In this document: one piece after another, positions 23,704 to 33,197 of the stretch | Layout of the letters: each line of letters opens with the position of its first letter | How positions within the stretch are numbered: the stretch's first letter is position 1 | NCBI RefSeq assembly: GCF_000759675.1 | Contig: NZ_BAWM01000021.1 | Span: 1-64,000, forward strand | Source of the DNA: Neobacillus niacini | GTDB lineage: Bacteria > Bacillota > Bacilli > Bacillales > Cytobacillaceae | Direction of reading: 5' to 3' | DNA length: 64,000 nt | The notes under the pieces: generated by a model | The model's database searches: none | Told to the model about the DNA's origin: nothing | Seen by the model: the letters and a program-made list of their open reading frames with translations, nothing else | Made by a program: the position numbers and the translations under genes

Positions 23704-23855
23704 AAAAATTGAAATTTCTACCGCCATGTGCTATCGCACATTGCGCTTCAGCTGTCGCTGAAGCTTGCAAAACTCCCCATTGCAAGTCGTTTCTGAGAGC
23801 GAGCTCTCAAACGATTGCAATGGGAAGTTTTGCGGCGATAGAATTTCCAATTTTT
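23704..23855. other. cloverleaf-like structured element (candidate ncRNA or MITE)
   Basis: The outer stem 23704-23725/23834-23855 pairs at 19 of 22 positions. Inside, nearly without gaps, lie three hairpins. A: ATGTGC/GCACAT (23726-23741), perfect, loop TATC. B: GCTTCAGC/GCTGAAGC (23745-23764), perfect, loop TGTC. C: 23767-23833, about 30 bp with one mismatch and three bulged bases, loop CGAG. Together they form a four-way junction of 152 nt. It lies directly before the nuo promoter. I do not recognise it as a known RNA family. Because near-perfect palindromes fold equally on either strand, orientation is unknown. Confidence 0.75.
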
Positions 23856-23869
23856 AATGGTTGGTCTTG

Positions 23870-23898
23870 TCGACACAGGTTTGTAACAATGCTATAAT
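23870..23898 (+). promoter_or_regulatory. sigma-A promoter of the nuo operon
   Basis: TCGACA (23870-23875), 17-bp spacer, perfect TATAAT (23893-23898); nuoA starts 57 nt later. Confidence 0.75.
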
Positions 23899-23954
23899 GT
23901 TATCGGTTACAAGTTTCATTGTTATGAAAATTTTCAACATTGGAGGGGAAGGAC

Positions 23955-24329
23955 TTGGAACTTTTGAATTTATATCAGAATAATTATCTGATAGTTTTTG
24001 TGTTCCTCTGTCTTGGGGTGCTGCTGCCAGTGGTGGCGTTATCTTTAGGTAAGCTTTTGCGTCCTAACAAGCCGAGTGACGAGAAGTATACTACATATGA
24101 GAGCGGTATTGATCCATTTCACGATTCCCGTGTACAGTTCAATGTCCGCTATTATATTTTTGCACTCATGTTTGTTATTTTTGATGTAGAGACTGTATTT
24201 TTATACCCTTGGGCAGTTGCCTATGATAAGCTAGGAGTTTTTGCGTTAATTGAGATGTTAATTTTCGTTATTATGCTGTTAATTGGCTTAATCTACGCTT
24301 GGAAAAAGAAGGTGCTACAATGGATTTAA
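23955..24329 (+). CDS. nuoA: NADH-quinone oxidoreductase subunit A
   Basis: A 124-residue membrane subunit of complex I with three helices. The loop between helices 1 and 2 has the conserved [20 protein letters not shown] block and helix 2 has [18 protein letters not shown] 23955 is chosen because GGAGGGG lies 6 nt before it; an earlier in-frame TTG would put the RBS inside the gene. The 3' end overlaps nuoB by 10 nt. Confidence 0.93.
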   Translation: MELLNLYQNNYLIVFVFLCLGVLLPVVALSLGKLLRPNKPSDEKYTTYESGIDPFHDSRVQFNVRYYIFALMFVIFDVETVFLYPWAVAYDKLGVFALIEMLIFVIMLLIGLIYAWKKKVLQWI

Positions 24330-24832
24330 AACTAGATGACCTTTCACCATTGGAAATGAAGGAATTAGAAAGAAATGTATTTTTGGCAACGCTGGAGCAA
24401 ATTAAGGCATGGGCACGAAGTAATTCGTTATACCCGATGACTTTTGGTCTGGCTTGTTGTGCGATTGAAATGATGGGTGTTGGCGGTGCAAACTATGACC
24501 TAGACCGATTTGGATCGTTTTTCCGTACGTCTCCAAGACAATCGGATTGCATGATTGTTTCTGGAACCGTAACCAAAAAAATGGCGCCGATTATCCGCCG
24601 TTTGTATGACCAAATGCCAGAGCCGAAGTGGGTTATTGCGATGGGTTCCTGTGCAACTGCAGGTGGACCTTATGTAAAGTCTTATTCGGTGGTTAAGGGT
24701 GTCGATCAAATCGTACCTGTTGATGTCTATATTCCTGGGTGCCCACCAAACCCGGCCGCATTAATTTATGGAATTAATAAATTAAAGGAAAAGATTCGCT
24801 ATGAGGCGAAGACTGGGAAGAAGGTGATCTAA
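24320..24832 (+). CDS. nuoB: NADH-quinone oxidoreductase subunit B
   Basis: A 170-residue subunit carrying cluster N2, the terminal 4Fe-4S donor to quinone. ACCAIEM (adjacent Cys pair), GSCATAGG and PGCPPNP supply the four ligands. ATG 24320 has AAGAAGGTG upstream and lies inside the nuoA end. Confidence 0.95.
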   Translation: MDLKLDDLSPLEMKELERNVFLATLEQIKAWARSNSLYPMTFGLACCAIEMMGVGGANYDLDRFGSFFRTSPRQSDCMIVSGTVTKKMAPIIRRLYDQMPEPKWVIAMGSCATAGGPYVKSYSVVKGVDQIVPVDVYIPGCPPNPAALIYGINKLKEKIRYEAKTGKKVI

Positions 24833-24835
24833 CCG

Positions 24836-26212
24836 ATGAGCGGGGAAAAGGATCTCGATCAATTAAAAAGAGAAGCAGCTGAAAAAGCAAAGGCGGCGGC
24901 ATTAGCAAAGCGTCAGGCGAAGGCAGCAGGAGAATCTCAAGGTGCTCCTAAGCAGGAGGACAAACCTTCTGAACAAGCGCTTAATCAGGATGAGAAGCCA
25001 GCCCAAACAGCACAGCCAGCGGGAACACCAGCAGAAGATGGTGCAGACCTTGCGAAGAAAAAGGCAGCGGCGGCAGCAAAGGCAAAGGCGGCTGCACTAG
25101 CAAAGAAAAAGCGCGAAGGTATTTTAGAGGATGAAGCTCCTGCTCCTGTTGAAGCAGCTGAAGAAACGCCAGTAGCAGCTGAAACCAGCGACGGAGACGA
25201 TCTTGCGAAGAAAAAAGCAGCTGCAGTAGCAAAAGCTAAAGCCGCAGCGGCGGCGAAGCGAAAAGCGATGGAGTTAGCGGCAGGCACGACACCGGCTGAA
25301 GAAACACCAGCACCAGAAGCGCCAGCAGAAGTTGAGGCGAGCGATGACGGTGATGACCTTGCTAAAAAGAAAGCGGCGGCAGTAGCGAAAGCAAAAGCGG
25401 CGGCGGCGGCAAAGCGCAAAGCAATGGAGTTAGCGGGCGGCGAAGCACCAGCCGAAGATACAGCTGGAGCAACGGATGAGACATCGGCAAAAGCGGCAGC
25501 AGCGGCAAAGGCAAAGGCAGCGGCGGCAGCAAAAGCTAAGGCTGCAGCAGCGGCAAAAGCGAAGGCAGCTGGTACCGGTGACGCAGACACTGCGGCGGCT
25601 GGAGACGATGAAAAAGCAAAAGCGAAAGCAGCGGCAGTAGCGAAAGCAAAAGCGGCTGCAGCAGCAAAGGCGAAGGCAGCAGGTGCAGCAAAAGGTGGCG
25701 ACGTATCGCCAGGCGATACGGCCGATCAACCATCTCCAAATCAGCCTTTCTTAGAAAAGTACAGGAAAGTTATTGAAGAAAACTTAGGCTCTGATGTTTT
25801 AGAAGATTCTTATATTAATAAATTATCCAAGGACGTTCCAACACTTGTTGCTAAGAAAGATACATATTTCAAGGTAGCTCAATTTTTAAAATATAATGAG
25901 CTCCTAGGGTTCGATTATCTCTCTGAGCTGCATGGAACAGATTTTGTCACACATATGGAAGTTTATGTTCACTTATTCTCATACAAAAATCGCCAATCAG
26001 TGGCGCTTAAAGTAAAGATTGACCGCGATGAACCAACAATCGAGTCCTTGCAGCCAATTTGGGCAGGTGCCAATTGGCCTGAATGCGAAGCTTATGATTT
26101 ACTAGGAATTAAGTTTACCGGACATCCGAATTTACATCGGATTTTGCTAGGCGAAGATTGGGTTGGCCATCCACTGCGTAAAGATTATGAACCGTATGAT
26201 GTGGAGGTGTAG
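24836..26212 (+). CDS. nuoC: NADH-quinone oxidoreductase subunit C with long Ala/Lys-rich N-terminus
   Basis: A 458-residue protein. The C-terminal 160 residues are the NuoC (30 kDa) domain, with VYVHLFSYKNRQSVALKVK, WPECEAYDLLGI and HPLRKDYEPY. The first roughly 295 residues are low complexity: repeated DDLAKKKAAAVAKAKAAAAA and KRKAMELA units with acidic linkers, probably helical and highly charged. Long Ala/Lys-rich NuoC extensions occur in other Bacillus nuo operons, but length and repeat number vary. ATG follows AAGGTGATC. The high-GC repeat makes strong open shadows on the other strand, which are not genes. Confidence 0.92.
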   Translation: MSGEKDLDQLKREAAEKAKAAALAKRQAKAAGESQGAPKQEDKPSEQALNQDEKPAQTAQPAGTPAEDGADLAKKKAAAAAKAKAAALAKKKREGILEDEAPAPVEAAEETPVAAETSDGDDLAKKKAAAVAKAKAAAAAKRKAMELAAGTTPAEETPAPEAPAEVEASDDGDDLAKKKAAAVAKAKAAAAAKRKAMELAGGEAPAEDTAGATDETSAKAAAAAKAKAAAAAKAKAAAAAKAKAAGTGDADTAAAGDDEKAKAKAAAVAKAKAAAAAKAKAAGAAKGGDVSPGDTADQPSPNQPFLEKYRKVIEENLGSDVLEDSYINKLSKDVPTLVAKKDTYFKVAQFLKYNELLGFDYLSELHGTDFVTHMEVYVHLFSYKNRQSVALKVKIDRDEPTIESLQPIWAGANWPECEAYDLLGIKFTGHPNLHRILLGEDWVGHPLRKDYEPYDVEV

Positions 26213-26215
26213 CCA

Positions 26216-27316
26216 ATGATCAGAACAGAAGAAATGCTGCTTAACGTCGGTCCGCAGCACCCTAGTACACACGGAGTTTTCCGGCTAGTGGTCAAAATTG
26301 ATGGGGAAATCATTACAGAGGCAACCCCTGTCATCGGTTATTTACACCGCGGAACGGAAAAATTAGCAGAGAACTTGCAATATACACAGATAATCCCTTA
26401 CACCGACCGGATGGACTATTTGTCCGCGATGACAAACAACTATGTCATCTGTCATGCCGTCGAAACCATGATGGGAATCCAAGTTCCGGAACGTGCTGAC
26501 TTCCTGCGAGTAATGGCAATGGAATTAGGGCGTATTGCCAGCCACCTAGTTGCATGGGGTACCTATATCCTTGACCTTGGTGCGACAAGCCCGTTTATTT
26601 ATGCGTTCCGTGACCGTGAAATGATTATCAATATGCTTAACGAATTATCAGGTGCTCGTTTGACCTTCAACTATATGCGTGTCGGCGGGGTAAAGTGGGA
26701 CGCTCCGGAAGGCTGGGTCGACGGTGTAAAGGAATTTATCCCTTATATGCGCGAACAGATCAAGGGCTATCACGACCTCGTATCTGGAAATGAAATCTTT
26801 TTAGACCGGGTAAAAGGGGTTGGAGTTTATTCAAAAGAAGATGCAATCAGCTATTCACTAAGCGGTCCGAATCTTCGTAGTACCGGTGTGAAATGGGATC
26901 TTCGGAAAGATGAGCCATACTCCATTTATGACCGATTTGATTTTAATGTCGTAACAAAGGAAACAGGCGATTGCTTGGCCCGCTACCATGTGCGTCTAGA
27001 GGAAATTGAAGAATCATTGAAAATCCTTGAGCAGGCATGTGAACAATTCCCTGCAGAAGGCGAGATCCTGGCGAAAGTACCAAAAATAATCAAAGCACCA
27101 AAAGGGGAAGCGTATGTAAGAATTGAAGCGCCACGCGGAGAAATTGGCTGCTATATTTCTAGTGACGGTAAAAAAGAGCCATACCGTTTAAAGTTTAGAA
27201 GACCTTCATTCTATAATCTGCAAATTCTTCCGAAATTATTAATAGGTGAAAATATTGCAAACTTGGTTGCAATTTTAGGGGCAGTTGATATTGTCCTTGG
27301 GGAGGTGGACGGATAA
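26216..27316 (+). CDS. nuoD: NADH-quinone oxidoreductase subunit D
   Basis: A 366-residue (49 kDa) subunit forming the quinone pocket with NuoB. GPQHPSTHGVFRL carries the quinone-binding His region; GYLHRGTEKLAE and DRMDYLSAM follow. The next gene begins at its last base. Confidence 0.96.
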   Translation: MIRTEEMLLNVGPQHPSTHGVFRLVVKIDGEIITEATPVIGYLHRGTEKLAENLQYTQIIPYTDRMDYLSAMTNNYVICHAVETMMGIQVPERADFLRVMAMELGRIASHLVAWGTYILDLGATSPFIYAFRDREMIINMLNELSGARLTFNYMRVGGVKWDAPEGWVDGVKEFIPYMREQIKGYHDLVSGNEIFLDRVKGVGVYSKEDAISYSLSGPNLRSTGVKWDLRKDEPYSIYDRFDFNVVTKETGDCLARYHVRLEEIEESLKILEQACEQFPAEGEILAKVPKIIKAPKGEAYVRIEAPRGEIGCYISSDGKKEPYRLKFRRPSFYNLQILPKLLIGENIANLVAILGAVDIVLGEVDG

Positions 27317-28320
27317 TGGTAGAAGAATTACTCCATTCTAGTCCAGGTATAGCGAACTTTGGAATCTTCTTTTTATTGGGAGCTGTTTTACTATTAATCG
27401 TCTTAGGTTTCGTAACCTATGGAATTTTAGCAGAACGTAAGGTTATGGGATACATGCAGCTGCGCCATGGTCCAAACCGAGTCGGTGGAAAATGGGGACT
27501 ATTACAAACCGTTGCAGATGTTCTCAAGCTTTTACTAAAAGAAGATATAATCCCAAAAGCAGCAGACAAACCATTATTTATCCTGGCACCGGTCGTTGCC
27601 TTTGCACCGTCATTCATGGTGCTGGCGACGATCCCGTTTACTGACAAATTTCAATTTGCCGATATCGGAGTAGGGCTTCTCTATTATATTGCGGTATCCG
27701 GTTTAACCGTTTTTGGTATGGTTCTCGGAGGCTGGGCTTCAAATAACAAATACGCTCTCTTAGGAGGCATGCGTGCAGCGGCCCAGATGATTTCTTATGA
27801 AATTCCGCTCGTCATGTCCGTTTTGGGAATTATCCTTTTAACAGGAAGCTTAAATTTAAATGATATCGTGGAGCAGCAGGAAAACGTGTGGTTTATTCTT
27901 TTACAGCCGGTGGCGTTTGTCGTGTTTTTCATCGCATCGATTGCCGAATTAAACCGGACACCTTTTGACCTGCCGGAAGCTGAAAATGAATTAGTTGCGG
28001 GATACCATGTTGAATATTCAGGTTTCCGCTGGGCATTTTTCATGCTTGCCGAATATGTATACTTATTTGCGATGTCCGCATTGATTACAGTGATCTTTCT
28101 TGGAGGCTGGCTGCCGCTTTTTGATTTCCTTAGCTTCATACCTGGCGCAGTTTGGTTCTCAGTTAAATTCAGTGCTGTCGTCTTTGTTTATATCTGGCTT
28201 CGCAGTACGCTGCCGCGTTTCCGCGTTGACAGACTTATGGAGTTCGGCTGGAAAGTCCTTTTCCCAGTCGCCTTGGCAAACATATTCTTAACAGCCTTAA
28301 TCAAAACATTATTTTTCTAG
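27316..28320 (+). CDS. nuoH: NADH-quinone oxidoreductase subunit H
   Basis: A 334-residue, eight-helix membrane subunit joining the peripheral and membrane arms. ERKVMGYMQLRHGPNRVG and AELNRTPFDLPEAENELVAGYHVEYSG are its signature loops (quoted in part). The ATG overlaps the nuoD stop (TAATG). After it, 82 nt include a short dispersed repeat before nuoI. Confidence 0.96.
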   Translation: MVEELLHSSPGIANFGIFFLLGAVLLLIVLGFVTYGILAERKVMGYMQLRHGPNRVGGKWGLLQTVADVLKLLLKEDIIPKAADKPLFILAPVVAFAPSFMVLATIPFTDKFQFADIGVGLLYYIAVSGLTVFGMVLGGWASNNKYALLGGMRAAAQMISYEIPLVMSVLGIILLTGSLNLNDIVEQQENVWFILLQPVAFVVFFIASIAELNRTPFDLPEAENELVAGYHVEYSGFRWAFFMLAEYVYLFAMSALITVIFLGGWLPLFDFLSFIPGAVWFSVKFSAVVFVYIWLRSTLPRFRVDRLMEFGWKVLFPVALANIFLTALIKTLFF

Positions 28321-28348
28321 GGTGACTCAGCACCAGTTTACATAATAT

Positions 28349-28365
28349 ACGGTGACAGGCACCAC
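28349..28365 (+). repeat. dispersed GGTGACAGGCACC core, nuoH-nuoI spacer
   Basis: GGTGACAGGCACC at 28351-28363, preceded by AC and followed by AC. Minimal copy of the family described at 29690. Confidence 0.7.
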
Positions 28366-28402
28366 ATTATAGGAATTCTAAATAAACAAAGGGGTGAAAA
28401 AC

Positions 28403-28822
28403 GTGCTTGGATTTACAAAAGGCTTGAAATATACCCTAAAACAGTTGACGAAGGAAAAGGTAACGTATAAATATCCAGATGAGCCGCTTCCGCTGCCGGA
28501 CCGCTTCCGCGGTATTCAAAAGTTCTATCCGGAAAAGTGTATCGTGTGCAATCAATGCATGAATATTTGCCCGACAGAATGTATTGATTTAACGGGTAAA
28601 AAACATCCGGATCCAACGAAAAAAGGGAAAATCATTGATACGTACGATATCAATTTCGAGATTTGTATCCTTTGTGACTTGTGCACGGAGGTTTGTCCAA
28701 CTGAAGCAATTGTTATGACCAATAACTTTGAGCTTGCGTCCTACAGCCGTGATATGTTATTTAAAAACCTTGAATGGTTAGATGAGAACGACGAAAACGT
28801 ACGGCAGGTGAATAAACCATGA
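28403..28822 (+). CDS. nuoI: NADH-quinone oxidoreductase subunit I
   Basis: A 139-residue ferredoxin-like subunit with two 4Fe-4S motifs, CIVCNQCMNICP and CILCDLCTEVCP (N6a/N6b). GTG 28403 is preferred over the GTG at 28394, which is part of the AAAGGGGTG ribosome site. Overlaps nuoJ by ATGA. Confidence 0.94.
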   Translation: MLGFTKGLKYTLKQLTKEKVTYKYPDEPLPLPDRFRGIQKFYPEKCIVCNQCMNICPTECIDLTGKKHPDPTKKGKIIDTYDINFEICILCDLCTEVCPTEAIVMTNNFELASYSRDMLFKNLEWLDENDENVRQVNKP

Positions 28823-29343
28823 CAATATCAGGCGAGTTTATCGCATTTATGGGCCTCGCGCTTGTCGCCATCATAGGCGGCGTCCTGTTATTGAACCTTA
28901 CCAAAGTCGTGCATATGGTTGTTGCCCTAATCTTCACATTCGTTGCGATTGCCGGAGTTTTTGTACTGCTGTCGGCTGAATTTGTTGCTGTGGTCCAAAT
29001 ATTGGTTTACGCCGGTTCGATAACCATTATCATGTTGTTTGGAATAATGTTAACAAAGCACGATGATGAAGGGGAGACAACCACAGGCAAGTGGAGGAAG
29101 GTTTTCATTTTCCTTGGTGTAGTTGGCTTTGCAGTTGCCGTTTACATCGGCATTTACGATTTCAATGTCGTACAGGTACCAACTGACTTACATGTGGACA
29201 ATACAATGAAAATTGGGGAAGCCCTTTATTCAAAATGGGTCATCCCGTTTGAAGTAACGTCTGTTTTACTATTAGTGGCTCTTGTCGGATCGATTATTCT
29301 GGCAAAGAAAGACCAAGATCAGAAGGAGGGGGATAAGGAATGA
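28819..29343 (+). CDS. nuoJ: NADH-quinone oxidoreductase subunit J
   Basis: A 174-residue membrane subunit with five predicted helices; [20 protein letters not shown] is the conserved helix 3 with the pi-bulge region. Overlaps both neighbours by four bases. Confidence 0.93.
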   Translation: MTISGEFIAFMGLALVAIIGGVLLLNLTKVVHMVVALIFTFVAIAGVFVLLSAEFVAVVQILVYAGSITIIMLFGIMLTKHDDEGETTTGKWRKVFIFLGVVGFAVAVYIGIYDFNVVQVPTDLHVDNTMKIGEALYSKWVIPFEVTSVLLLVALVGSIILAKKDQDQKEGDKE

Positions 29344-29654
29344 GTTCAGTTCCCGCTTCAGCCTTCCTGGCACTCGCACTGATTTTGTTCTGTATCGGAT
29401 TATACGGGGCACTGACAAAACGAAACACCGTCATTGTCCTCATCTCCATTGAACTTATGCTGAATGCCGTCAATATTAACCTGGTAACCTTCAGTAAATA
29501 CGGAGTGGCACCGTCCATTACCGGACAAATCTTCGCGTTGTTCACGATAAGCGTTGCCGCTGCAGAAGCAGCAGTCGGTCTGGCCATCTTGATTGCCTTA
29601 TACCGCAACCGCAAAACCGTCAACATCGACGATATGGACACAATGAAAAATTAG
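29340..29654 (+). CDS. nuoK: NADH-quinone oxidoreductase subunit K
   Basis: A 104-residue, three-helix antiporter-like subunit with the conserved Glu in [13 protein letters not shown] and a second acidic site in [22 protein letters not shown] lies in the end of nuoJ. Confidence 0.95.
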   Translation: MSSVPASAFLALALILFCIGLYGALTKRNTVIVLISIELMLNAVNINLVTFSKYGVAPSITGQIFALFTISVAAAEAAVGLAILIALYRNRKTVNIDDMDTMKN

Positions 29655-29689
29655 ATAAGTTAGGTTTCCAAAATTTTTTTCAACACTGC

Positions 29690-29793
29690 GGTGCCTGTCA
29701 CCGCAAAAAGACACTGTCCGTCTCAGGTGGACAAATTGGTGATTATTGGTGTGCTTCCTCGATGGACAGTGTCCACGAGCGGTGACAGGCACC
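29690..29793. repeat. dispersed palindromic element, full-size copy, nuoK-nuoL spacer
   Basis: A perfect 15-bp inverted repeat, GGTGCCTGTCACCGC (29690-29704) and GCGGTGACAGGCACC (29779-29793), encloses a second 10-bp one, GACACTGTCC (29710-29719) and GGACAGTGTC (29764-29773). The 104-bp unit is MITE-like in shape but no target duplication was seen. Partial copies: 19684, 28349, 34856, 52218, 58353, 59681 and 62875; a near-match lies in ywqA at 61059. Confidence 0.85.
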
Positions 29794-29816
29794 ATTTTTA
29801 AAAAAAGGGGATTGTG

Positions 29817-31682
29817 ATGATGATGGAAAATGCATGGATCATACCGCTTTTCCCGCTATTATCGTTTTTGATTCTTCTTCTATTTGGTAAGCGGCTGAAG
29901 GATGCGAGTGCGTACGTGGGTATTCTCGCAACGCTTGCTTCGCTTGTTTATTCGTTGTTGGTGTTGTTCGAGCGTTTCTCGGAACCAACGTTTAAAACTT
30001 CAACGGAGTGGCTCAGGATAGGAGATATTTCTTTAACAGCGGGCTTTGAAGTGAATCAATTGAATGCATTAATGCTAGTGATTGTCTCGCTCGTCAGCTT
30101 CCTGGTACATACATATTCAAAGGGATATATGCACGGGGATGAGCGGTTTCCAGTATTCTATGCCTATTTAGGATTATTTACGTTTGCGATGCTAGGTCTT
30201 GTCATCTCGCCAAACCTGCTGCAAACCTATATTTTCTGGGAGCTTGTCGGAGTCGGTTCCTTCCTCTTAATCGGATTCTATTTCTACAAAGTAGAAGCGA
30301 AGGCTGCGGCGAAAAAAGCGTTCATTATGACCCGTATCGGGGACGTTGGTCTCTTAATCGGGATGATTTTATTATTCTGGGAAACTAAAAGCTTTGAATA
30401 CAGTGAGATTTTCCAAGCCGTTGAGGCTGGCGCTGTATCAAGTACGATGATTACCTTAACAGCGATCCTAATCTTCATTGGTGCTGTTGGTAAATCAGGT
30501 CAGTTCCCGCTGCACACATGGTTACCGGACGCGATGGAAGGTCCGACACCTGTTTCCGCATTAATCCATGCGGCGACAATGGTTGCTGCCGGGGTTTATT
30601 TAGTTGCTACACTATTCCCGCTGTTTGCAGCGAGTGAAACAGCACTGTTAACGATTGCGATTATCGGTGCGTTTACAGCGATTTTCGCAGCCAGCATTGG
30701 TCTTGTACAAACAGATATTAAACGTGTATTAGCGTACTCAACCGTATCTCAGCTAGGCTATATGATGCTTGCATTAGGGTCAGCTGGCTATGTGGCTGGT
30801 GTCTTCCACCTGATGACACATGCTTTCTTCAAGGCATTGCTATTCTTAGCAGCAGGAAGCGTGATTCATGCGGTACACACACAGAATATCGAAGAAATGG
30901 GCGGTCTTTGGAAAAAGCTAAAGCTTACCGCACCACTATTCTTAATCGGAACACTTGCCATCAGCGGTGTACCACTGTTTTCAGGGTTCTTCAGTAAAGA
31001 TGAAATTCTAATCGCAGCCTGGGAAGGCGGACATCCAGTCCTTTTCTTACTAGCGCTTGCAGCAGCATTCATGACTGCTTTTTATATGTTCCGCTTGTTC
31101 TTCATGGTTTTCACAGGAGAAGCGAGAACACCAATGAAAAATGTTCACGAATCACCATCGATGATGACAATCCCAATGATTGTTCTTGGCGTGTTAGCGA
31201 TCATCGCTGGTTACGTCCAAACACCATTTAATCACAACCTTGGTGAATGGCTCGTTGATGGAAACGAAGCACTTGGACATGGACATATCGAAGGTCCAAT
31301 TTGGATAATGATTGCGGCAACGGTTGTTTCCTTAGCGGGAATCTATCTTGCGTACTTGATTTACTACAAGCGTTCGGTCGCACGCAACTGGCTCTCAGGC
31401 AGCGGCGATACGTTGCATACAATATTAATCAACAAATATTACATCGACGAATTTTATCAAATGTCAGTGGTGGCAGTCACTAAAGGTATCAGCTACTTCT
31501 TACGCTTCATTGATGTCTTCCTAGTTGAAGGAATCATGAAAGGTGTAGCAGTGATTGTTCAAGGACTTGGAGCAGCAGGATCGAAGCTGCAATCCGGTCA
31601 AACACAAACATATGCTGCAGTGGCATTTATTGGCCTAGCACTACTTGCGGTCATCTTCGTGTTAACAGGGGGGTACTTATAA
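29817..31682 (+). CDS. nuoL: NADH-quinone oxidoreductase subunit L
   Basis: A 621-residue antiporter-like subunit with the long lateral helix at the C-terminus. KAFIMTRIGDVGLLIGM, GKSGQFPLHTWLPDAMEGPT and HLMTHAFFKALLFLAAGS carry the proton-path Lys and His residues. GTG 29814 and ATG 29817/29820/29823 are all possible; 29817 gives 6-nt spacing from AAGGGG. Confidence 0.95.
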   Translation: MMMENAWIIPLFPLLSFLILLLFGKRLKDASAYVGILATLASLVYSLLVLFERFSEPTFKTSTEWLRIGDISLTAGFEVNQLNALMLVIVSLVSFLVHTYSKGYMHGDERFPVFYAYLGLFTFAMLGLVISPNLLQTYIFWELVGVGSFLLIGFYFYKVEAKAAAKKAFIMTRIGDVGLLIGMILLFWETKSFEYSEIFQAVEAGAVSSTMITLTAILIFIGAVGKSGQFPLHTWLPDAMEGPTPVSALIHAATMVAAGVYLVATLFPLFAASETALLTIAIIGAFTAIFAASIGLVQTDIKRVLAYSTVSQLGYMMLALGSAGYVAGVFHLMTHAFFKALLFLAAGSVIHAVHTQNIEEMGGLWKKLKLTAPLFLIGTLAISGVPLFSGFFSKDEILIAAWEGGHPVLFLLALAAAFMTAFYMFRLFFMVFTGEARTPMKNVHESPSMMTIPMIVLGVLAIIAGYVQTPFNHNLGEWLVDGNEALGHGHIEGPIWIMIAATVVSLAGIYLAYLIYYKRSVARNWLSGSGDTLHTILINKYYIDEFYQMSVVAVTKGISYFLRFIDVFLVEGIMKGVAVIVQGLGAAGSKLQSGQTQTYAAVAFIGLALLAVIFVLTGGYL

Positions 31683-33191
31683 ATGGATCTTTCATTTGTT
31701 CTATCAATATTAGTATTCTCCCCGTTACTCGGCATTATCGTTTTAGCCTTCATGCCTAAAACAGAGGAAAAAACGATCAAAATCGTTGGTTTCCTAGCAA
31801 CACTGCCTGCACTCATTACTGCAGTCGGGCTTTATCTTCATTACCTAGCGGGCAAGGATTTGAGCGACTTTGACGTGGCAAAGGAATGGATTACCTTCGG
31901 CGGACTTCAAGGTGCTGAAGCTGGATTCTGGGCAGTAAACTATGAACTTGGCGTTAGCGGCTTCACTATGCTTTTAGTCGTACTAACAGCCGTCGTAGCA
32001 ACTCTCGCAGCGATTGCCTCCATTTATATTAAACACGAATGGAAAGGCTACTTCATGCTGTTCCTATTGTTAGAAATCGGAATGCTCGGAGTATTTACCG
32101 CTGAAAACTTAATTCTATTTTTCTTATTCTTTGAAATTACCTTAATCCCAACCTTCTTCTTAATCGGAAAATGGGGTTATTTTGAAAAAGAAAAAGCTGC
32201 TTACAGCTTCTTAATCTATAATGGTCTAGGCTCAGCTGTACTGTTAATCGTGATTATGATTCTGTTCGCGAAAACAGGAACAACCAATATTGAAATGCTG
32301 ACACAGATCATGAGCGATCCAAATGTTCCGATTACGAGTGGTTTAAAATTAGGCTTATTGATTGCACTCTTAGTCGCTTTTGGCGTTAAGCTGCCAATCT
32401 TCCCGTTACACAGCTGGATGCTTCGTGTCCACGTACAAGCGCCGCCATCGATTGTTATGATTCACTCTGGTATTCTATTGAAAATCGGTGCGTACGGCTT
32501 AATCCGCTTTGGAATGGGAATTTTTCCGGAGCAGTTTGAAATACTTGCGGTATTGCTAGCTATTCTCGGAGTGGTAAACCTTCTCTACGGAGCATTCCTA
32601 GCGTTCATTCAAACAGACTTTAAAATGGTTTTGGCTTACTCTTCGATTTCTCATATGGGAATCGTGTTAATCGGGTTAGCGGCAATGAATGAGGCAGGAG
32701 TGCAGGGAGCAATTTTCCAAGTGGTTTCCCACGGTTTAATCTCAGCGCTATTGTTCTTCTTAGTCGGTGCCTTCTATGAGCGCACAGACACGTCTCTTAT
32801 GGAAAACCTTGGCGGAATGGCAAAGGGAATGCCGATTGCCTCTGGCTTCTTGCTTGCAGGCGCATTGGCTTCGCTGGGATTGCCAGGGATGTCCGGATTC
32901 GTCAGTGAATTTATGGCATTCTTAGGGTTATTTGAAGAAATGCCTTGGATTGCGGCAGTCGGAACGATCGGGATTATCATGACCGCTGTTTATTTATTAC
33001 GTGCCGTGCTCGGCATTACGTATGGACAATCACACCGTGAATTTACAGGCGTCGTCGATATCAAAGGCGTCGAATGGGTTCCGGTACTCGTGCTTGTTGG
33101 TTTAATCGTATTAATCGGAGTCGTACCAAGCGTTCTAAGCTCACCGCTTCAAGCCACACTTGAAACGATTATGCTAGGGTTAGGAGGGTGA
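31683..33191 (+). CDS. nuoM: NADH-quinone oxidoreductase subunit M
   Basis: A 502-residue antiporter-like proton-pumping subunit. LFFLFFEITLIPTFFLIGKW includes the conserved helix-5 Glu; FGVKLPIFPLHSWMLRVHVQAP and SHGLISALLFFLVGA hold the central Lys and His sites (quoted in part). Begins at the base after the nuoL stop. Confidence 0.95.
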   Translation: MDLSFVLSILVFSPLLGIIVLAFMPKTEEKTIKIVGFLATLPALITAVGLYLHYLAGKDLSDFDVAKEWITFGGLQGAEAGFWAVNYELGVSGFTMLLVVLTAVVATLAAIASIYIKHEWKGYFMLFLLLEIGMLGVFTAENLILFFLFFEITLIPTFFLIGKWGYFEKEKAAYSFLIYNGLGSAVLLIVIMILFAKTGTTNIEMLTQIMSDPNVPITSGLKLGLLIALLVAFGVKLPIFPLHSWMLRVHVQAPPSIVMIHSGILLKIGAYGLIRFGMGIFPEQFEILAVLLAILGVVNLLYGAFLAFIQTDFKMVLAYSSISHMGIVLIGLAAMNEAGVQGAIFQVVSHGLISALLFFLVGAFYERTDTSLMENLGGMAKGMPIASGFLLAGALASLGLPGMSGFVSEFMAFLGLFEEMPWIAAVGTIGIIMTAVYLLRAVLGITYGQSHREFTGVVDIKGVEWVPVLVLVGLIVLIGVVPSVLSSPLQATLETIMLGLGG

Positions 33192-33197
33192 TGAAGG

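Noticed and set aside
23541..23897. 118-codon open frame over the hairpin region
   Set aside because: Follows inverted repeats across both arms, which is incompatible with a normal protein; no RBS.
24985..25739. Several long minus-strand open frames opposite nuoC
   Set aside because: Shadows of the GC-rich Ala/Lys repeat; products are Ala/Ser or Leu/Cys low complexity with no RBS.
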